From Magnaporthiopsis rhizophila (Eukaryota > Ascomycota > Sordariomycetes > Magnaporthales > Magnaporthaceae): a DNA stretch of 36,147 nucleotides. Shown here piece after piece: positions 1-12,150 of the stretch (within the stretch, counting starts at the first letter, position 1; each line of letters starts with the position of its first letter). The position numbers and the translations under genes are program-made. Location: the NCBI GenBank assembly GCA_003049465.1, contig PYSS01000212.1:1-36147 (forward strand). Direction: 5' to 3'. Below the pieces are notes generated by a model. It worked only from the letters and a program-made list of their open reading frames with translations, did no database searches and was not told where the DNA came from.

Positions 1-301
1 AAAAAAAAAAAATCCATCGTTTTTAAATCGATTATATTAACTTGTAACAATTTAATTAAACGAGCGTGCAGGTAAATGCGAATTATTACATTATTTAAAC
101 ATGTAAAAAAAAAGAACAGTTTAAAAAATTAATGTAACATAATAAAAACAACGCGTAATTGAAACCCGATTTAAAAGGAGATCGAAATTAGAAATCACCT
201 TTTAAAAAAGTAAACCGACGCCGTGCATAACCTTTATCCGTATCCGTCCCCTAACCAACCCTTACGGTGAGCAAACCAGCCGTGTTTGCAACCGGCCATC
301 A
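1..301. other. AT-rich flank downstream of the ankyrin gene
   Basis: Bases 1-240 are strongly AT-rich with many A and T runs. Composition then shifts towards GC up to the stop codon of the minus-strand gene at 302. No coding frame, LTR similarity or RNA gene is visible. Part of it must hold the 3' UTR and polyadenylation site of the minus-strand gene. The AT-richness could be an old RIP-degraded repeat, but I see no diagnostic motif. Confidence 0.5.
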
Positions 302-3300
302 CTAATCCTCAGCTCTCCCTGCGTCTGACTCCTCCTTTTCGGCCTCGGACTCATCCTCCTTCGCCGACCCGTCGTCGCTGTCGAGCCGCACGGAAACGGT
401 CTCGGCCTTAAGGGGCGCGTGGCACGTGAATGTGTGGTCCGTTTCGTGAATCTTAGCCGCTGTGCCGTGGCACTTAAAGCAGTGGTCGAAATTGGTGCAT
501 TGGTCGCAGTTCCAGCGCTCGCCGAAAATATCCTACCATATGGGAATGATTATTACGTCAGCAGCCGCCACATGTCTTTCACGCTTTCTAGCTCCAGGAA
601 ACTAGCTCCTATTCCCAGACGGCAACAGGGCGAAACAAAAAGCAGTAACGAGGGTAAAGCACTTACCACAAAGCAGCTTGAGCACCAGTACCCTGAATTG
701 ACGGCCGGCGTAGTCGGCTTGCCTGGCTCGGCGGGGGTACCATGGGCCTTGAGCGCGTCCTCGAGGTTCTCGTTCTCGTGGTAGATGGCCACGTGCCACG
801 GCAGCCAGCCCTGGCTGGTGCGGAGCGACCGGTCGGCGCCGCGGCCGACGAGGAAGCGCACGACCTCGGCGTCCCACTGGCGGCACGCCCAGTGCAGCGG
901 AGTCCAGCCGTCGGCATCGGCGTCGTTAATGTGGGCGTTCTCGCCGCGCTCAAGCAGGTACAGCACCACGGCCGTACGGCCGCTGGCCGCCGCGAGGTGC
1001 AGCGGCCGGCGGCCGACGTGGTCCAGCGCGCCGAGCAGGGCCGCCCCGCCGTCGTGGCCCGTCAGCAAGTCGAGTTTTTCGATGGTATCCTGCGCATCGC
1101 CGTTGTCCAACCCGGCCACGGCCATGTGGGCGGCGTTGCGGCGCTCGCGGTCGGTTAAGGTGATGGGGAGGCCGGCTCCGCCGTCGCCGGGCCCTTTGGC
1201 CAGCACGAAGCCGAGTGTGTCTACGGGCGCCCGCAGCGCAGCCGCGCCCAGCAGCGTGCCATAACTGCCGCCGGCGACGGTCGGGTCGGCGCCCGACTTC
1301 ATCAGGAACACAAGCATCCTACGTTTCCGCCCGTCGCGCCGTTCGACGTGGCGCCGGTACGACTTGGAAGTACGCCGGTGGCGATAGATGGGCGCCTCGA
1401 CGCGGCACACGGCGGCGATTAGCGGCGTGCCGAACTCGCCCGCCACGAGGTTAAGCGCCTTGGCCGCCTCCGGGTTGGAACGGAGGGCCTGGAAGGACGA
1501 CGACGAGTGGAACTGGTTCACGCGCGGCGTGGGGCCCGGGCGGAGGCGGACGCGGGTAAAGGCCGGGGAGGGGATCGAAGGGAGAGAAGGGGAGTGGGAG
1601 ATGGAGAGGGAGGCAGGGACCGGCTCTGAGACCATGTCGTCGACAAGCCCGTCGTCCGCCTCGGGGTCCTGGGCCTCGCTCTTGCAGTCCGAGTCGTGGT
1701 CCTGAACAGAGTCGCGCCGGCGACGGCGGGTGGACGACCCACACTCGCCCGAAATCCCTCCCCGGGAAGGGTCAGACGTCGTCGTCGCCGCCTTGGCGTC
1801 GTCCTCTCCGCGCTCCTTCTTGCACTGTTCCTTCTTGGGCTCGGCCAGGTAGCGCTCCAGCACCACGCTGGCCATCTTGACGTTGCCGCTCCAGGCGCAC
1901 TCGTGCAGGGCGGTGCCGAAGCCGTTCTGGGCACTGACGCTGTCCGGGTCTCCGCCGCGCTGGATGAGGCGGCGCATGATGCGGGTGCGGTCCTGGCGCA
2001 TGGCCAGGTGGCTCAGCTCCGAAAGCCGGGCCGCGTCGATGGCGCCGCCCGCGTGGTCCAGCAGCACCGCGAGGCTGGCCATGTGGCCGAGCCGCACCAT
2101 CTGCTCGAGCAGGTCCCGCCCAGGTTGGAGCGGCGCCGGTTCGACGGGCGCCCCCCGCGCTAGGAGCAGCGCCACCACGGCCGGCCTGTCCGCCAAGGCG
2201 GCCTCCTGCAGCGGCCCGTTCCGGGATGTCTGGTCGGCCACAACGTGCAGTGAAGCGCCCGCATCCAGCAGCAGCCGCGCCCCCCCGACATAGCCCCAAC
2301 GCGCGCACAGATGCAGCGCCGTGTCGCCCTGGTCGTTGCACGCATCCAGGGCGGCATGGCGCTGCAGGAGCAGCCGCAGCACCGCGTACTTGCGCGGCAG
2401 CTGCGTCTGCCGGAGGAACCGCGGCAACCTCTCGGGCACCCAGTGTAGCGGCGTGTTGCCGTAGGCGTCGCGATAGTTCTTGTCGGCTCCGGCGTCGAGG
2501 AGGAGGGCGGCGGAGCGCTCCTCGCCCTTCTTGGCGGCCTTGAGGAGCGCGTCTGAGAGCTGCCTACGGTCCTCCTCCTCGTCGCTGTCGGTGGCTGCCT
2601 CATCGTGGCTGCCTCCGCTGTCGCGACCGTCGTCGTCGTCGCTTTCGCCGAGCTTCGCCACCTTTTCGTCGTCGCCCGCGGTAGCGCGTGCGGGCCTGAG
2701 AGTGTTGCCGGCCCAGGACTTCAGGGCTGCGGTCGGCCCGCCGCTCCCGTCGCTGCCCGTGCTCTTGCGGCGGATCTCGACCTTCTTCTGCTCCTGGTGC
2801 GCCGCCGCCCACCGCTTCCGGCGCGATTCGACCTGCGCCACGAACAGCCTGACCATCTTCGGGCGTAGGCGGGGGCTCGGCATGCTGAGCGGGGACTGCT
2901 CAAAGACCGTGAGCGGCCACGTCTCGGCGCCCGCCTCGAAGAGCAGCTTGACCGCCTCAACGTTGCCGGCCGCGGTTGCCGTGTGCAGGGCCGTCTCTCC
3001 GCGGTCGGGGCCTCCGTTGTTAACGTTAACGCCCGGGATAGCGAGCAGGTACCGGAGCGTGCCGACGCCGTTGGCCTTGGCGGCGGCCGGGAGAAACATG
3101 TTTGCCAGCTGCGCCTGGCGCGCGGGCTCGATGCCGTCGAGGAGCGCCTCCATCAGCAAGGGCTCGCCGTGCTCGGCCGCCTCGTTAAAGAGGCCGGACC
3201 AGTCGCAGCCGTGGAGGGAGACCTCGTCGACCACGAGCTCGAGCCTCTCGTCCGAATTCCGTCTCCAAAAGCTGCGCCGTCCGAGGCGGGCCACCCGCGG

Positions 3301-6300
3301 GGGGCTCCTACCGTAAGGCTCGGTGCCGTCGCTGCTGTCGTCTGTATCGTTATTATCGACCGCGCCACTGCTCAAGCGGCTCGGCCCCTCGCCCGGCGCT
3401 TTCGCTTCGTCCGACGCCCGCGCCTCCTCGCACTCCTGCCTCCGCCTCCGCATCGCCGCCTTGGACTGGTTCCTGTCGCCCGGGATCAACATGGCGGCGC
3501 GGCCCTCGTCTAGCTCCGGGTCCCGGTCGCGCGAGGCCATCAACAGCCGTAGCATGGCGGCGTTGCCCATACGCACGGCCGCGTGCAAGGGGGTATCGGT
3601 CGGCCTGGTGCCACCCGAGTTGCCACGCACGGCTGAGGCGCCGGCGGCGAGCAGCGCGCGGGCGATACCGGCGAAGCCGTGCAGCGCGGCCGTGTAGAGA
3701 GGCGTGAAGCCGCGCTGGTCTTCGGTATGGATGCTGAGCGTGTGCTTGCCGGAGTCCCGCGCAGCGAGGAGCATCTCGACCATGGGGAGCAGTCCGAGGC
3801 GGGTGGCGAGGACGAGGGGCGGGAGTATGGGAATGTGCCTGTCTTGCCCGTCGACGTCGAGGCGGGACAGGGGCAGGTCGAGCAGGCGACGGACCGCCCT
3901 CTCATCTCCTGATCGGATAGACTGCGAGAGCCAGAGCACAAAGCGGTCCTCGGACACGGCGTCGCCGAGCTCCACGGGCCCCAATGCCGCGGCTTCTGTC
4001 CCTCGTTGGTATTCGTATTCCAGCCCGCCGCTTTTTAAGCTGTTTGCCTCAGTGTCGACTGGTTCTGCCATCTTGGCAGATTTGTCAGCTGTTTCGCCGC
4101 TGCCGCCGCGACTTTGGTCGCCTTCCGGGCCGATTTCCGCCGCTTGCGCCTCGGGAGCAACCTCATTGCCCGTGCTTTCTTCCCCAGCTTCCTTTACCAG
4201 CGCGACGCCGCCGTACGCCAACTCGTCCAGCCATGTATCGCCGTACCGCAGCGACAGCAACTGGGCGTCCCGGTCGAGCCGAAATGTGGGCTGAACTAGA
4301 CGGCCCTTGCCACCCTTGGGAAGCAGCGGCTGGCAATGCGTTATCACGTCTCGTGAGCCGAGCCGTAGCCCATCCTCGTACAGCGACGACGCGTTCGTTA
4401 GGACGTACTTTGAGTCCAGGCGCTGCAGCAGCTGGAGCGTGGCCGCCGGCGCCAACGGAAGCACCTTTCGCAATAGGTCGAGGCGGGCCGACGAGTCGCG
4501 TCCCTTTTGCGGTCGAGTGCCCACCGCGGGCGGCGGCGGCGGCGGCTGCGTGTTCTCCTCCTCCCCCGCCTCCTCCCCTGCCTTCTTTGGCGGCGTCGTG
4601 CCGAAAAGCACCCAGGTGGCCCACAGCACGGCCAGCTCGGCGTCTCCATCCAGAGGCGACTTGGTCACGGTGGCAGCGATGAGCGACGCACGCGCCGCCT
4701 GGGCCATGTTGAGCTTGCGGCGTGGGCTCTTCTCGTATCGCGTCTGGATGGCGCGCGGGCTGAGAAACCTGCTGGCATCCTCCAGGCCCGAGAGGTCAAC
4801 GGCGCTCTGCCGCCAAGCCTGGCGCGATACGTATTGCCGGATCCAGCCGCGGACGAAGGACCAGTCGTCCAGCAGGCACTCGATCTCGGCGGCCTCGGGG
4901 GCGGCCCCGCCGACACCGACATATGCGCGTTCGAAGTGGTCCAGCCAATGCAGCGTGGCGTAGGCAGGGACGGGCTGGTTGCCGATGGGGACGGCACCGT
5001 CAGGTCCGTCCTCGTCGACCGGGTGCGTGCCGCGCTGGACCATCTGCAGCAGCTGCAGCGCCAGCCGCATCTCGGAGCGCGGCCACGGCGTCACCCACAA
5101 CGGGAGTCCCGCCACCGCCGGCGCCGAGGCGGTGACTGGGGTGGCCGAGCCGATGCTGCTGCCCTTGTCGGCGTCGTCTTGTTTCTTTATCTCCTTTTCC
5201 GTTTCCGAGGGCCGCAAGTCGGCCGTATTGGCGAGTTCGATACCGTCAACCCCATTGCGATCCTTGACCACCGTCGCGACGCTGGGCGGCGCCCCGAGGG
5301 CTTGCCGCAGCTCCTCGGGAAGCCGGCAGTAAATGCCCGTGTGTGTCTTCCACGTGAGCCGGTACCCGTAGGAATGGCCGTAAAACCCGCGGGCCGTAAA
5401 ATAAAGCCCGGGGAAGGTGAAGGTGACGTCCCGCGGGAGCTCGATAAAGGCGTCGCCTGGCATAGGCAGGCCGCCGTCGGAGAGCGCGGAGCTATCGCTC
5501 GTGGTTGCCGAGGTGCTGTCGTTGTCGCCACCACCGCTGCCGTTGGTCGCCTGTTCTTCATGGCCCGCGGCGGCCGGTCCGCCGTTCGGTCGCAGGATGG
5601 TGCTCACCGTGCTGGCCAGCGGCGGGACCAGGGAGAAGGCCGTGATGCCGAGGACGTTGTCGGCGAGCGGCCGGTGGGCGGGAGGCACCGCCTCGAGCAC
5701 CATCCGGATCAGGTCCAGCCTAGTAGCGCACAGCCGACGGTCGCGCTCCAGCCCCGTGCCCGTTGCCCAGAGCCGCGCCACGCTGAACATCAGGTAGGAG
5801 ATGGCCAGGAGCGGGTCGGCGGCGAGGTCCCTTTTCAGCACAGGGAGGAGCGTCCGTTTCACTCCGCCCGTGTTGAACCACGACCGCTCCTCGGCCGCGC
5901 TGGAGTACCACTGCATCAGGTCCGCCTCGAGCCCGGACGCGACGAGCGACGGGTTGTCCTTGAGGATCGCGGGAACCGAAAGGGGCGTGTCGAACGGGAA
6001 TGCCACATCCTCTCCCACGATCAACATGAGTTTGAGCGGCCGTTCCGTGCGGCGCAGGAAGCCCACCACGTCACGCAGCACCTCCAGCTCCGCGCCCGTC
6101 GGCGGGGCGCAGAAGCCCACCATGATGAGACAATCGTGCCGGCCGTAAGGTCCCGCGTCGCTGACCAGCAGCGTGCGCAGCATCGCCCACAGCGCCGCCC
6201 GCCGGAACTCGTCGTCGAACCCGCTGGCCGCGCGGTCGAGGTCATCGGCTAGCTCCTGTGTGAAGTAGTCGCCGGGGATGCGGCAGCGCATCAGGACGCA

Positions 6301-6972
6301 GTAGCACAGCCCAGCCAGCAGATGCTCGGCGCGCCGCGCAGGCTGGCTCGGCCAGTGCGCCGCCAGCGGCGCCATGACGGGGAGCGCCCGCTGCTTCGCG
6401 TCGTCGAGCGCCTCGTCCACGCTGCCGAACATGGCCTGGACGAAGGGCTGGTGGTGCAGCGGCGGCGGCAGGCGCAGGACGAGGTGCTCGTTGACGCCGC
6501 GCCGCCCGGCGTCCAGGAACGACCGGAGGTCTGCGTGCTCTTCGTTCTGGAGCACCTGGGCCGCCGTGCGCTCGAACCCCGTCGACCCCGTCAACCGCGT
6601 CTCGTCTTCCACCACCCGGCTCTCGAGGAAGGCGGCGAGCAGGTAGTGGCACCGCAACCACGGCAACATGACGCCGGCCGGGGGCGGTGGTGCCAGCGTC
6701 GCGGACGCGGACGCGGACCGGTTGGTGCTGGAGCTCTGGCTGCGCCGGGCCGCGGGCGGCGACAACGAGCGGGACCGCGAGTCCGTCGAGGGGGAGCCAT
6801 CCTCGGTCGATAAGAGCAGCGCCACCGACCAGCCGCCCTGGCTGTCCGACGACGCCGCGTCTGAGTCGTTCTCATTGCCGCCGGTTGCGTCGGTCCAGGA
6901 CGTGGCCGTGCTGGAGCTGGAGTCCCGGCTGTGGTGGGGTCTCCATGGTGTGCCCCGACGAGGTAGTGCCAT
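302..6972 (-). CDS. Giant ankyrin-repeat protein with C-terminal ZZ zinc finger
   Basis: Two exons, 6972-667 and 532-302, give about 2178 residues. The start at 6972 is chosen for its strong context (GCCGCC-like, ATGG); the frame is open upstream to 7212, so a longer N-terminus is possible. Residues 1-130 are Ser/Thr-rich and disordered. Residues 140-500 are helical and recall a degenerate NACHT-type ATPase without a Walker A loop (inference). Ankyrin units such as TPLYTAALHG, TPLHAAVRMGN, TALHTATAAGN, TALHLCARWG and RPLHLAAASGR run from about 1030 to 2070, separated by long acidic or basic disordered inserts. The extreme C-terminus is a ZZ finger: Cys 2097, 2100, 2111, 2114, 2120, 2123 and His 2131, 2135, followed by an acidic tail. 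Ankyrin arrays bind proteins and ZZ fingers bind peptides or histone tails in known families; the ligand here is unknown. It is probably an intracellular scaffold or sensor, transcribed divergently from the subtilase gene. Confidence 0.85.
533..666 (-). other. Intron in the ankyrin-ZZ gene
   Basis: On the minus strand the donor is GTAAGT (666-661), the acceptor ends GGTAG (535-533), and CTGAC lies a suitable distance upstream as a branch point. Splicing is phase 0 and joins the first CxxC of the ZZ finger to its remaining Cys/His ligands, which strongly supports it. Unspliced, the frame reads through unrelated residues to a stop at 553-555. Confidence 0.85.
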
Positions 6973-7739
6973 GGCGGACGTGGGCGGTTTGTGGCCTGCG
7001 GCGTTCCCCTCAAAAGCCGTTTGCCGAGTATTTATCGATGGCGCCGCCAGAGGGCAGCCGCGACGAACCGAACAGGCACAAGCGCGGTATTTGGATATAC
7101 TACGCGTAGCCAGGCCGCCGTGCTTGATCAATATGGGATCATCTGTGCCGTAGGCAAGCTTCGGTGGTTTGGGAACTCGCCGCCATGAGGTGAAGCCTTG
7201 CGAGACGCACAAGGGTGGATGGGTGTGTGGGACGATGCCTGATTATATTCGCACTGTGCTGTGCTCCACACGGGCTCCACTGCAGGCAGCCAAGGCTGCT
7301 GTTCCGCTCGGCCGCCCTATCAGGAGTGGAAATGCTTCCTCGTGAGGTCGAGGCCAATGCACTATGTTGCATCAACACACCCTCAGCTGTCCGTGATGGA
7401 GAAGGACTACGGGCCGGGATAGGCGGGCTCCAAGCCCCCGCACCCCTCCCATGCGCAGACTCTCAGCTCCTGCACGTCCGGGATGGAGGGTCGCATTTGG
7501 CCCCAAGCAGGCGCGTCTCAGCGCCGCCGTCCGCAATGCCCGCTGCCTCTCCCTCTGTCAGCCAGCTTCGCGCGACATGCGACGCCCGGCACGCCGAGAG
7601 AGCTCGTCGCGCGCGGCCCACAACAGCTTTCCTTGATAGCGGCTGTTTTCGCACCTGAGGAGACTGCCCGGTCGGGAAGAGCCAAGACAGCGACAGGAAC
7701 CGTGAAGCACGCGGCTAAGCGGGGCGGAAGACGGGACCA
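6973..7739. promoter_or_regulatory. Shared divergent promoter region
   Basis: This 767-bp region separates the start codons of two divergently transcribed genes, the ankyrin-ZZ gene (minus) and the subtilase gene (plus). It must hold both 5' UTRs and both promoters. It has normal GC content with no RIP signature. I cannot assign a TATA box or transcription start. A 147-codon open frame inside it (7215-7658) has no recognisable protein features. Confidence 0.5.
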
Positions 7740-10700
7740 ATGTCCAGCCCACGCCGGGCCTCGCCCGGGTTGGGTAACGGCAGCGTGCCGGCCCGCGCGG
7801 CCGTACCGGCCCCTTTCCAGGATGACGGCGTCGACAGCGACGACCTCGCCGCGACGGGGCCGCCTGGCCGTGCCGACACGGGGTTGTCGGCCCTGTCGGC
7901 GAATGGCGGCGCCGGCGCCGGCAGCTACGAGTCAGACACGGAGACGGTGACCGAGTCGGATGACGAGGAGGAGGATTCCAGGAGGCTCCAGTCTGCGCGC
8001 GCCAAGCTGCTGCAGAAGTTGCGCGGCAGGGAATTCGCTCAAAAGTACAAGGACAACAGCGAGCCCACGTACCAGTCGTTTGCGAAGCGCCACGTGGAGC
8101 GCGTGGCGAAGTGCATGATCGACAAGACGACGAGCTCGTCCGAGAAGACGATCCTCCATTCCATCGTTTCCAAGCTCTATGATGGCGCCGAGTTCGAGAG
8201 CTCGATAGGATTCAAGCTCCTGGTCCGGCTGGTGCTGGAGATCGCCGGCGGCATGTGGGCGGCGAAGCTGGGGATGACCCCGAACGAGACGACGGGACAG
8301 ACGGAACCACCGCCGTCGCCGCCGCAGCAGCAGCAGCAGCAAGGTCTGGCAAGCGCCGCCGTCTCGACCGCCACGCCGACCACGGCGGGCACCCAGGAGG
8401 GACAGGAAGACCACGCCCGCGCCGCGACAGCCAGGCTCCTGCCCGAGGTGCTCGTGCAGGCCGGGTACGACTCCAAGACGTGCCTGCACCACGCCATCGA
8501 TGTCAACGCTGTCGAGTTCGTCATGTACATCTGCAACGCCGCCGATAGCTGCAACATGGCCGACGCCCTGCGCACAGCCATCGGCACGCCCAACGCCAGC
8601 GGCCAGTCGTCCCTGCACCTCGCCATCGGCTGGAGCAAGTCGTCGCAGAAGCTCAACTTCAAGCTGATCCGGCTGCTGCTCGACAAAGCCGACGCGCAGG
8701 TCATGCTCATGAGCCGCGGGCGGGTCGAGAGATCCGACTCGGGCGTCCGAAACACGCCGCTGCACGATTTCGTGGACGTCGAGAAGTGCAAGCAGCTCAT
8801 CCGCAAGTGCCCGAACCTGGCCGACAAGTGCGCCCGGTGCCTGCGGACGTCAAACAAGCCAGATCCGGAGACGTACCGCCGGGACTACATGCAGACCCTC
8901 CACGCCATGGTAGACAAAAACCCAGACGCCGTCACCAAGCTCAACGAGAAAAACGAGTCACCCTACCAGCACCACCTCGCCACGCGCGGAAAAGTCAAGG
9001 CGCTGCCTGAGGCTTGGAAGAACGTCGAGTTCGAGGAGGACAAGACGGCGGGCGCGCAGGAGAAGGAGCCGGAGGCGAAGGCGGATGCGCAGCAGCAGCT
9101 GGAGCGGCTGGAGCTAGCGGCACTAGAACGGGAACTGGAACGGGTGAATAGGCGGCAAGAGCGGATGGAGCGTGTAGAGTCGAAGCGCCTCAGCCGGCGA
9201 AAGACCGACCGAGACGACGACCGGACGGAGCGGCACGAGCGGCACCGCCGCGACGACAGGGCCAAGGCCGGGGCGACCGAGGCGACCGAGGCGGGCTGGT
9301 ACTACGAACCATCCGAGGAGGACTTCGAATACATACCCTCATCCAAGCGGCGGCGCGAGATGCGGACCAGCAAGAAACGGCGCAATGAGGAGGACGGCGG
9401 TGGCACGGACAGGGCAGCCAAGGAGAGCCGGCGTAAGAAGGAAGAGGACGCCGCCGTCGCCGCCGCCGCCGCCGCCGCCAAAGAGATGGAAAAGTCCCAC
9501 GAGAAGCCGGCCACCGAGTACTACAAGCCGCTTGGGGTGGACGTGGCGCGATTTCTGCTACAGGAGGCGCTCGCGCAGCCAGACTACAGCCGCACCTGGC
9601 TGGCTCTCTTCGGGAACCGGCCGCCCGACTCCGACTTCGTCTTCAAGGCGGCGCCGCTGACGCCGCAGACCCTGGACCGCTACGACTCGCTGACCTTCCG
9701 ACCCATCCTGGCCTGCGTGGAGCTGGGGCTGGTGGCGCCGCGGCTGCCGCTCGCAGAAGGAGGCGGCGGCGGCGGCGGCGGCGGCAGCGCAGCCTCCAAG
9801 GCGGCGTGGAAGGAGCGGACCAGGTTGGTGGAAGAAATATTCGTGTGGCTGGGGGAGCGCGGGGTGCGGCGGATCGTCAAGCTCGTGGTCAACGACGACG
9901 CGGCGCTGCCCTGCTCCGACGCCACCATCGAGAAGTGCCTGCGCCCGTTCGACGTCCGCTTCCTCGATTGGAACAAGGACGACATCTACGTACCCTCGAT
10001 CCTAAAGGAGGCGCCCCGGATCCGCGAACTGTGGGTCAGCTGGAGCGGCCGCGGGTCTGCGCTGATGGGGTGGGCGAATCGCGAAACGGGGCTGAGGACG
10101 CTGAAAAAGCTGAAGAGGCTACACCTGGCAGTACGAGAGGTAAGCATTCCTTTGTTTTTTCATTTCTTCTTTTGTTCTTTTTACTTTCTCTTCTTTCGCG
10201 CGTCTAATAAGGTCCGGTTTTTTGCCCAACCATAGGGCCTTGTAGAACAGGAACGCAACACCGAATATATCAGCACCTTTACGGAGCTTCTCACCAAGGA
10301 GGGTAATGCCCCGGGGCTAAAGGTCCTCCCTACCGACAGCCGCGACAACCCGCTCGGGGCCGGTGGTGGGTCGCGCCGGAATCGCCCCAACGACAAGTGG
10401 CTCGAGGCGGCAGACAGGTTTGCCAAAACGCTAGAGAGCAAGGTGCCTCAGGCGGTGAAGAAAGAGATGCGCGCCATCACCGTGGCCGTGATCGACGACG
10501 GCGTGACGCTAGAACTACTGGCGTCGACCAAGCGGTTCACGGGGTGGCATGCCGACCTGGTGCCGCCGCCTCACGGCGAGGCCAACATGTGGTACTACAG
10601 CACCGAGGGCCACGGCACGGAGATGGTCAAGTTGATCAAGAGGGTGTGCCCGTACGCCACCTTTTTCATCGGCAAGCTGGACACCCAGCGGCGCCGGTAC

Positions 10701-11528
10701 GACACGGTCGCCGAAAGCGCCGTGGTGGCCATTGCCAAAGCCGTCGAGGCCGGCGTCGACGTGTTGAATATGAGCTGGAGCTTGTACCGGGAGGACAACC
10801 CGAGCGTGAGCAGGGACGGAGCCGCCAGGGGGGCCGACCGGGCCGGCGACGGCGGCCTCGCCTCGGCCATGGAACAGCTGTCGCTCGACGGTGGCGACGG
10901 CCCCAACCTCAGCCTCACCCTCAACCCCAACCTCGTCCCGGTAACCAAGGCGGACCCGCTAACCGAGCTTAACGACGCCCTCGTGAACGTGCCGCGCAAG
11001 GTCCTCCTTTACTGTGCCGGCGAGGACAGCGGCGAGTACGAGTCCACCGAGAACTACCGCAAGCCGTACCCGGCAAACAGCAACACCAAGCGGATCAAGC
11101 GCATCGGGTCGGCGGGCCAAAACGGCAAGGCGTCGACAAGCACCAACACGAAAAACGTCGACTACCTGTTCCCCGGAGAGGTCGTTAGCGTAAAGGGCTC
11201 GACGACCAGCTCTTCGGCAGCCACGGCGCTGGCGAGCGGGTTCGCGGCCCTGGTGCTTTGGTGCGCCGAGGCGTGGCGGGTGCAGTGCAAGAAGGAGGGC
11301 AAGGAGCCCGAGGACTGCGACTTCCAGCAACCCGGTCGCATGGACGCCCTGTTTGACAAGCTGAAGGTCGACGCCAACGAGGCCAGCCTAGTTAATGTCA
11401 CGGCCATGCTGGACGAGGCTGCCGCTGACGAGGTGAGCGAGCCGGCGGCCGCGCTGGTAAAGCTGTGCAAGGCCCTAATCCCGGGCGAGTTTAAAGAGGC
11501 GAAAAAGGTGAAAAAGGCAAAGGACTAG
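7740..11528 (+). CDS. Intracellular ankyrin-subtilisin-like (S8) protease
   Basis: Exons 7740-10139 and 10236-11528 encode about 1230 residues. There is no signal peptide, so a cytosolic protein is expected. Residues 1-90 are acidic and disordered. Residues 90-420 are helical with degenerate ankyrin units (TCLHHAI near 248, SLHLAIGW near 291, TPLHDFVD near 338). Residues 424-590 form a highly charged coiled-coil region with an alanine run. Residues 594-800 hold a pre-protease domain that I recognise from fungal intracellular subtilases (IVKLVVNDD, FDVRFLDWNKDDI, LWVSWSGRGSALMGW). The S8 domain follows: Asp887 in VIDDG, His926 in GHGTEM, Ser1127 in SSSAATALASG. The usual oxyanion Asn (AAGN) reads CAGE here (Glu1063). 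Poly-Gln, poly-Ala and poly-Gly tracts come from triplet repeats. The start context is weak. Related fungal subtilases act in NLR-type and HET-Q2-type incompatibility; its substrate may be the next gene's product, which is inference. Confidence 0.88.
10140..10235 (+). other. Intron in the subtilase gene
   Basis: The donor is GTAAGC at 10140, followed by a pyrimidine-rich stretch. TCTAATAA serves as a likely branch point, and the acceptor CATAG ends at 10235. The 96-nt intron is phase 0 and joins codon 800 to a frame open through to the stop at 11526-11528. Without splicing the protein would stop inside the intron-derived frame and lose its protease domain. Confidence 0.9.
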
Positions 11529-12150
11529 TTAGGACCGGTGATACCCTTGTATAATAAGTTAATATATATTAAAAGGGTTTTTTAATTAGTTTTTAATAGT
11601 TTACCTATTTTTATTATAAATTAACAGTAATACATTTATATTTAACTTTAATAAAAAGTGTTAAAACATTTATACAAGTAAAAATTTACTATTTATGTAT
11701 ATATAATTAACGGAATAATAAATATTAAAAAACTTTACAACGGTTAATATATTATTTAAATTTAAAATTAAACTTGTAACCGCTTATAATAATACAAACC
11801 CGTATTTTTATTAAGAGATCGACTCCTTCCCGCGGCGATATGTTGTTTTTATAACCAATTAAAGCGATTTTCACCCCTCCATTCACCGCGCGTAACGGAC
11901 ATACTGTGCTCTCACTGTGTTAATTTTACCCATCCGCTAATGGTGGAAGCCACCAGTCGGCACCGTTAGCAGCGGGTACATTAGCCGAGCCAGCCCATTA
12001 ATAAAATTCCCGCATGCGGCGCGATAATTACAGGAAACCGACAGCTCCCACCTCCGTCAGCCGTCGTTTGGCAACGTCCCGTCCCACCTTCCCTGCTTGC
12101 CAGTTCCCATCGCCAGCTAACGGCAAAACCAAAGCGGCGACCGTGACGTT
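11529..12150. other. Intergenic region with an AT-rich island
   Basis: Bases 11540-11815 are abruptly AT-rich between two GC-rich genes and hold no recognisable repeat or frame. They probably contain the 3' UTR of the subtilase gene and may be an old RIP-degraded insert. From about 11820 the composition returns to GC-rich, which should be the promoter and 5' UTR of the 320-aa gene. A perfect 10-bp palindrome CCGCATGCGG lies at 12010-12019. It has CCG/CGG half-sites of the kind zinc-cluster regulators bind, but a single copy is weak evidence. Confidence 0.45.

Noticed and set aside
38..52. TTGTAACA near the left end as an LTR terminus
   Set aside because: Only eight bases match, and no further LTR similarity lies on either side.
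4507..6252. 581-codon plus-strand open frame opposite the ankyrin-ZZ gene
   Set aside because: It is antisense to a well-supported coding region. Its Arg/Gly/Ala-rich text is typical of GC-rich shadow frames, and it shows no domain motifs.
7215..7658. 147-codon plus-strand frame in the divergent promoter
   Set aside because: It has low-complexity text and no motif, and it lies where both 5' UTRs are expected. It could be an upstream frame, but I cannot support a gene.
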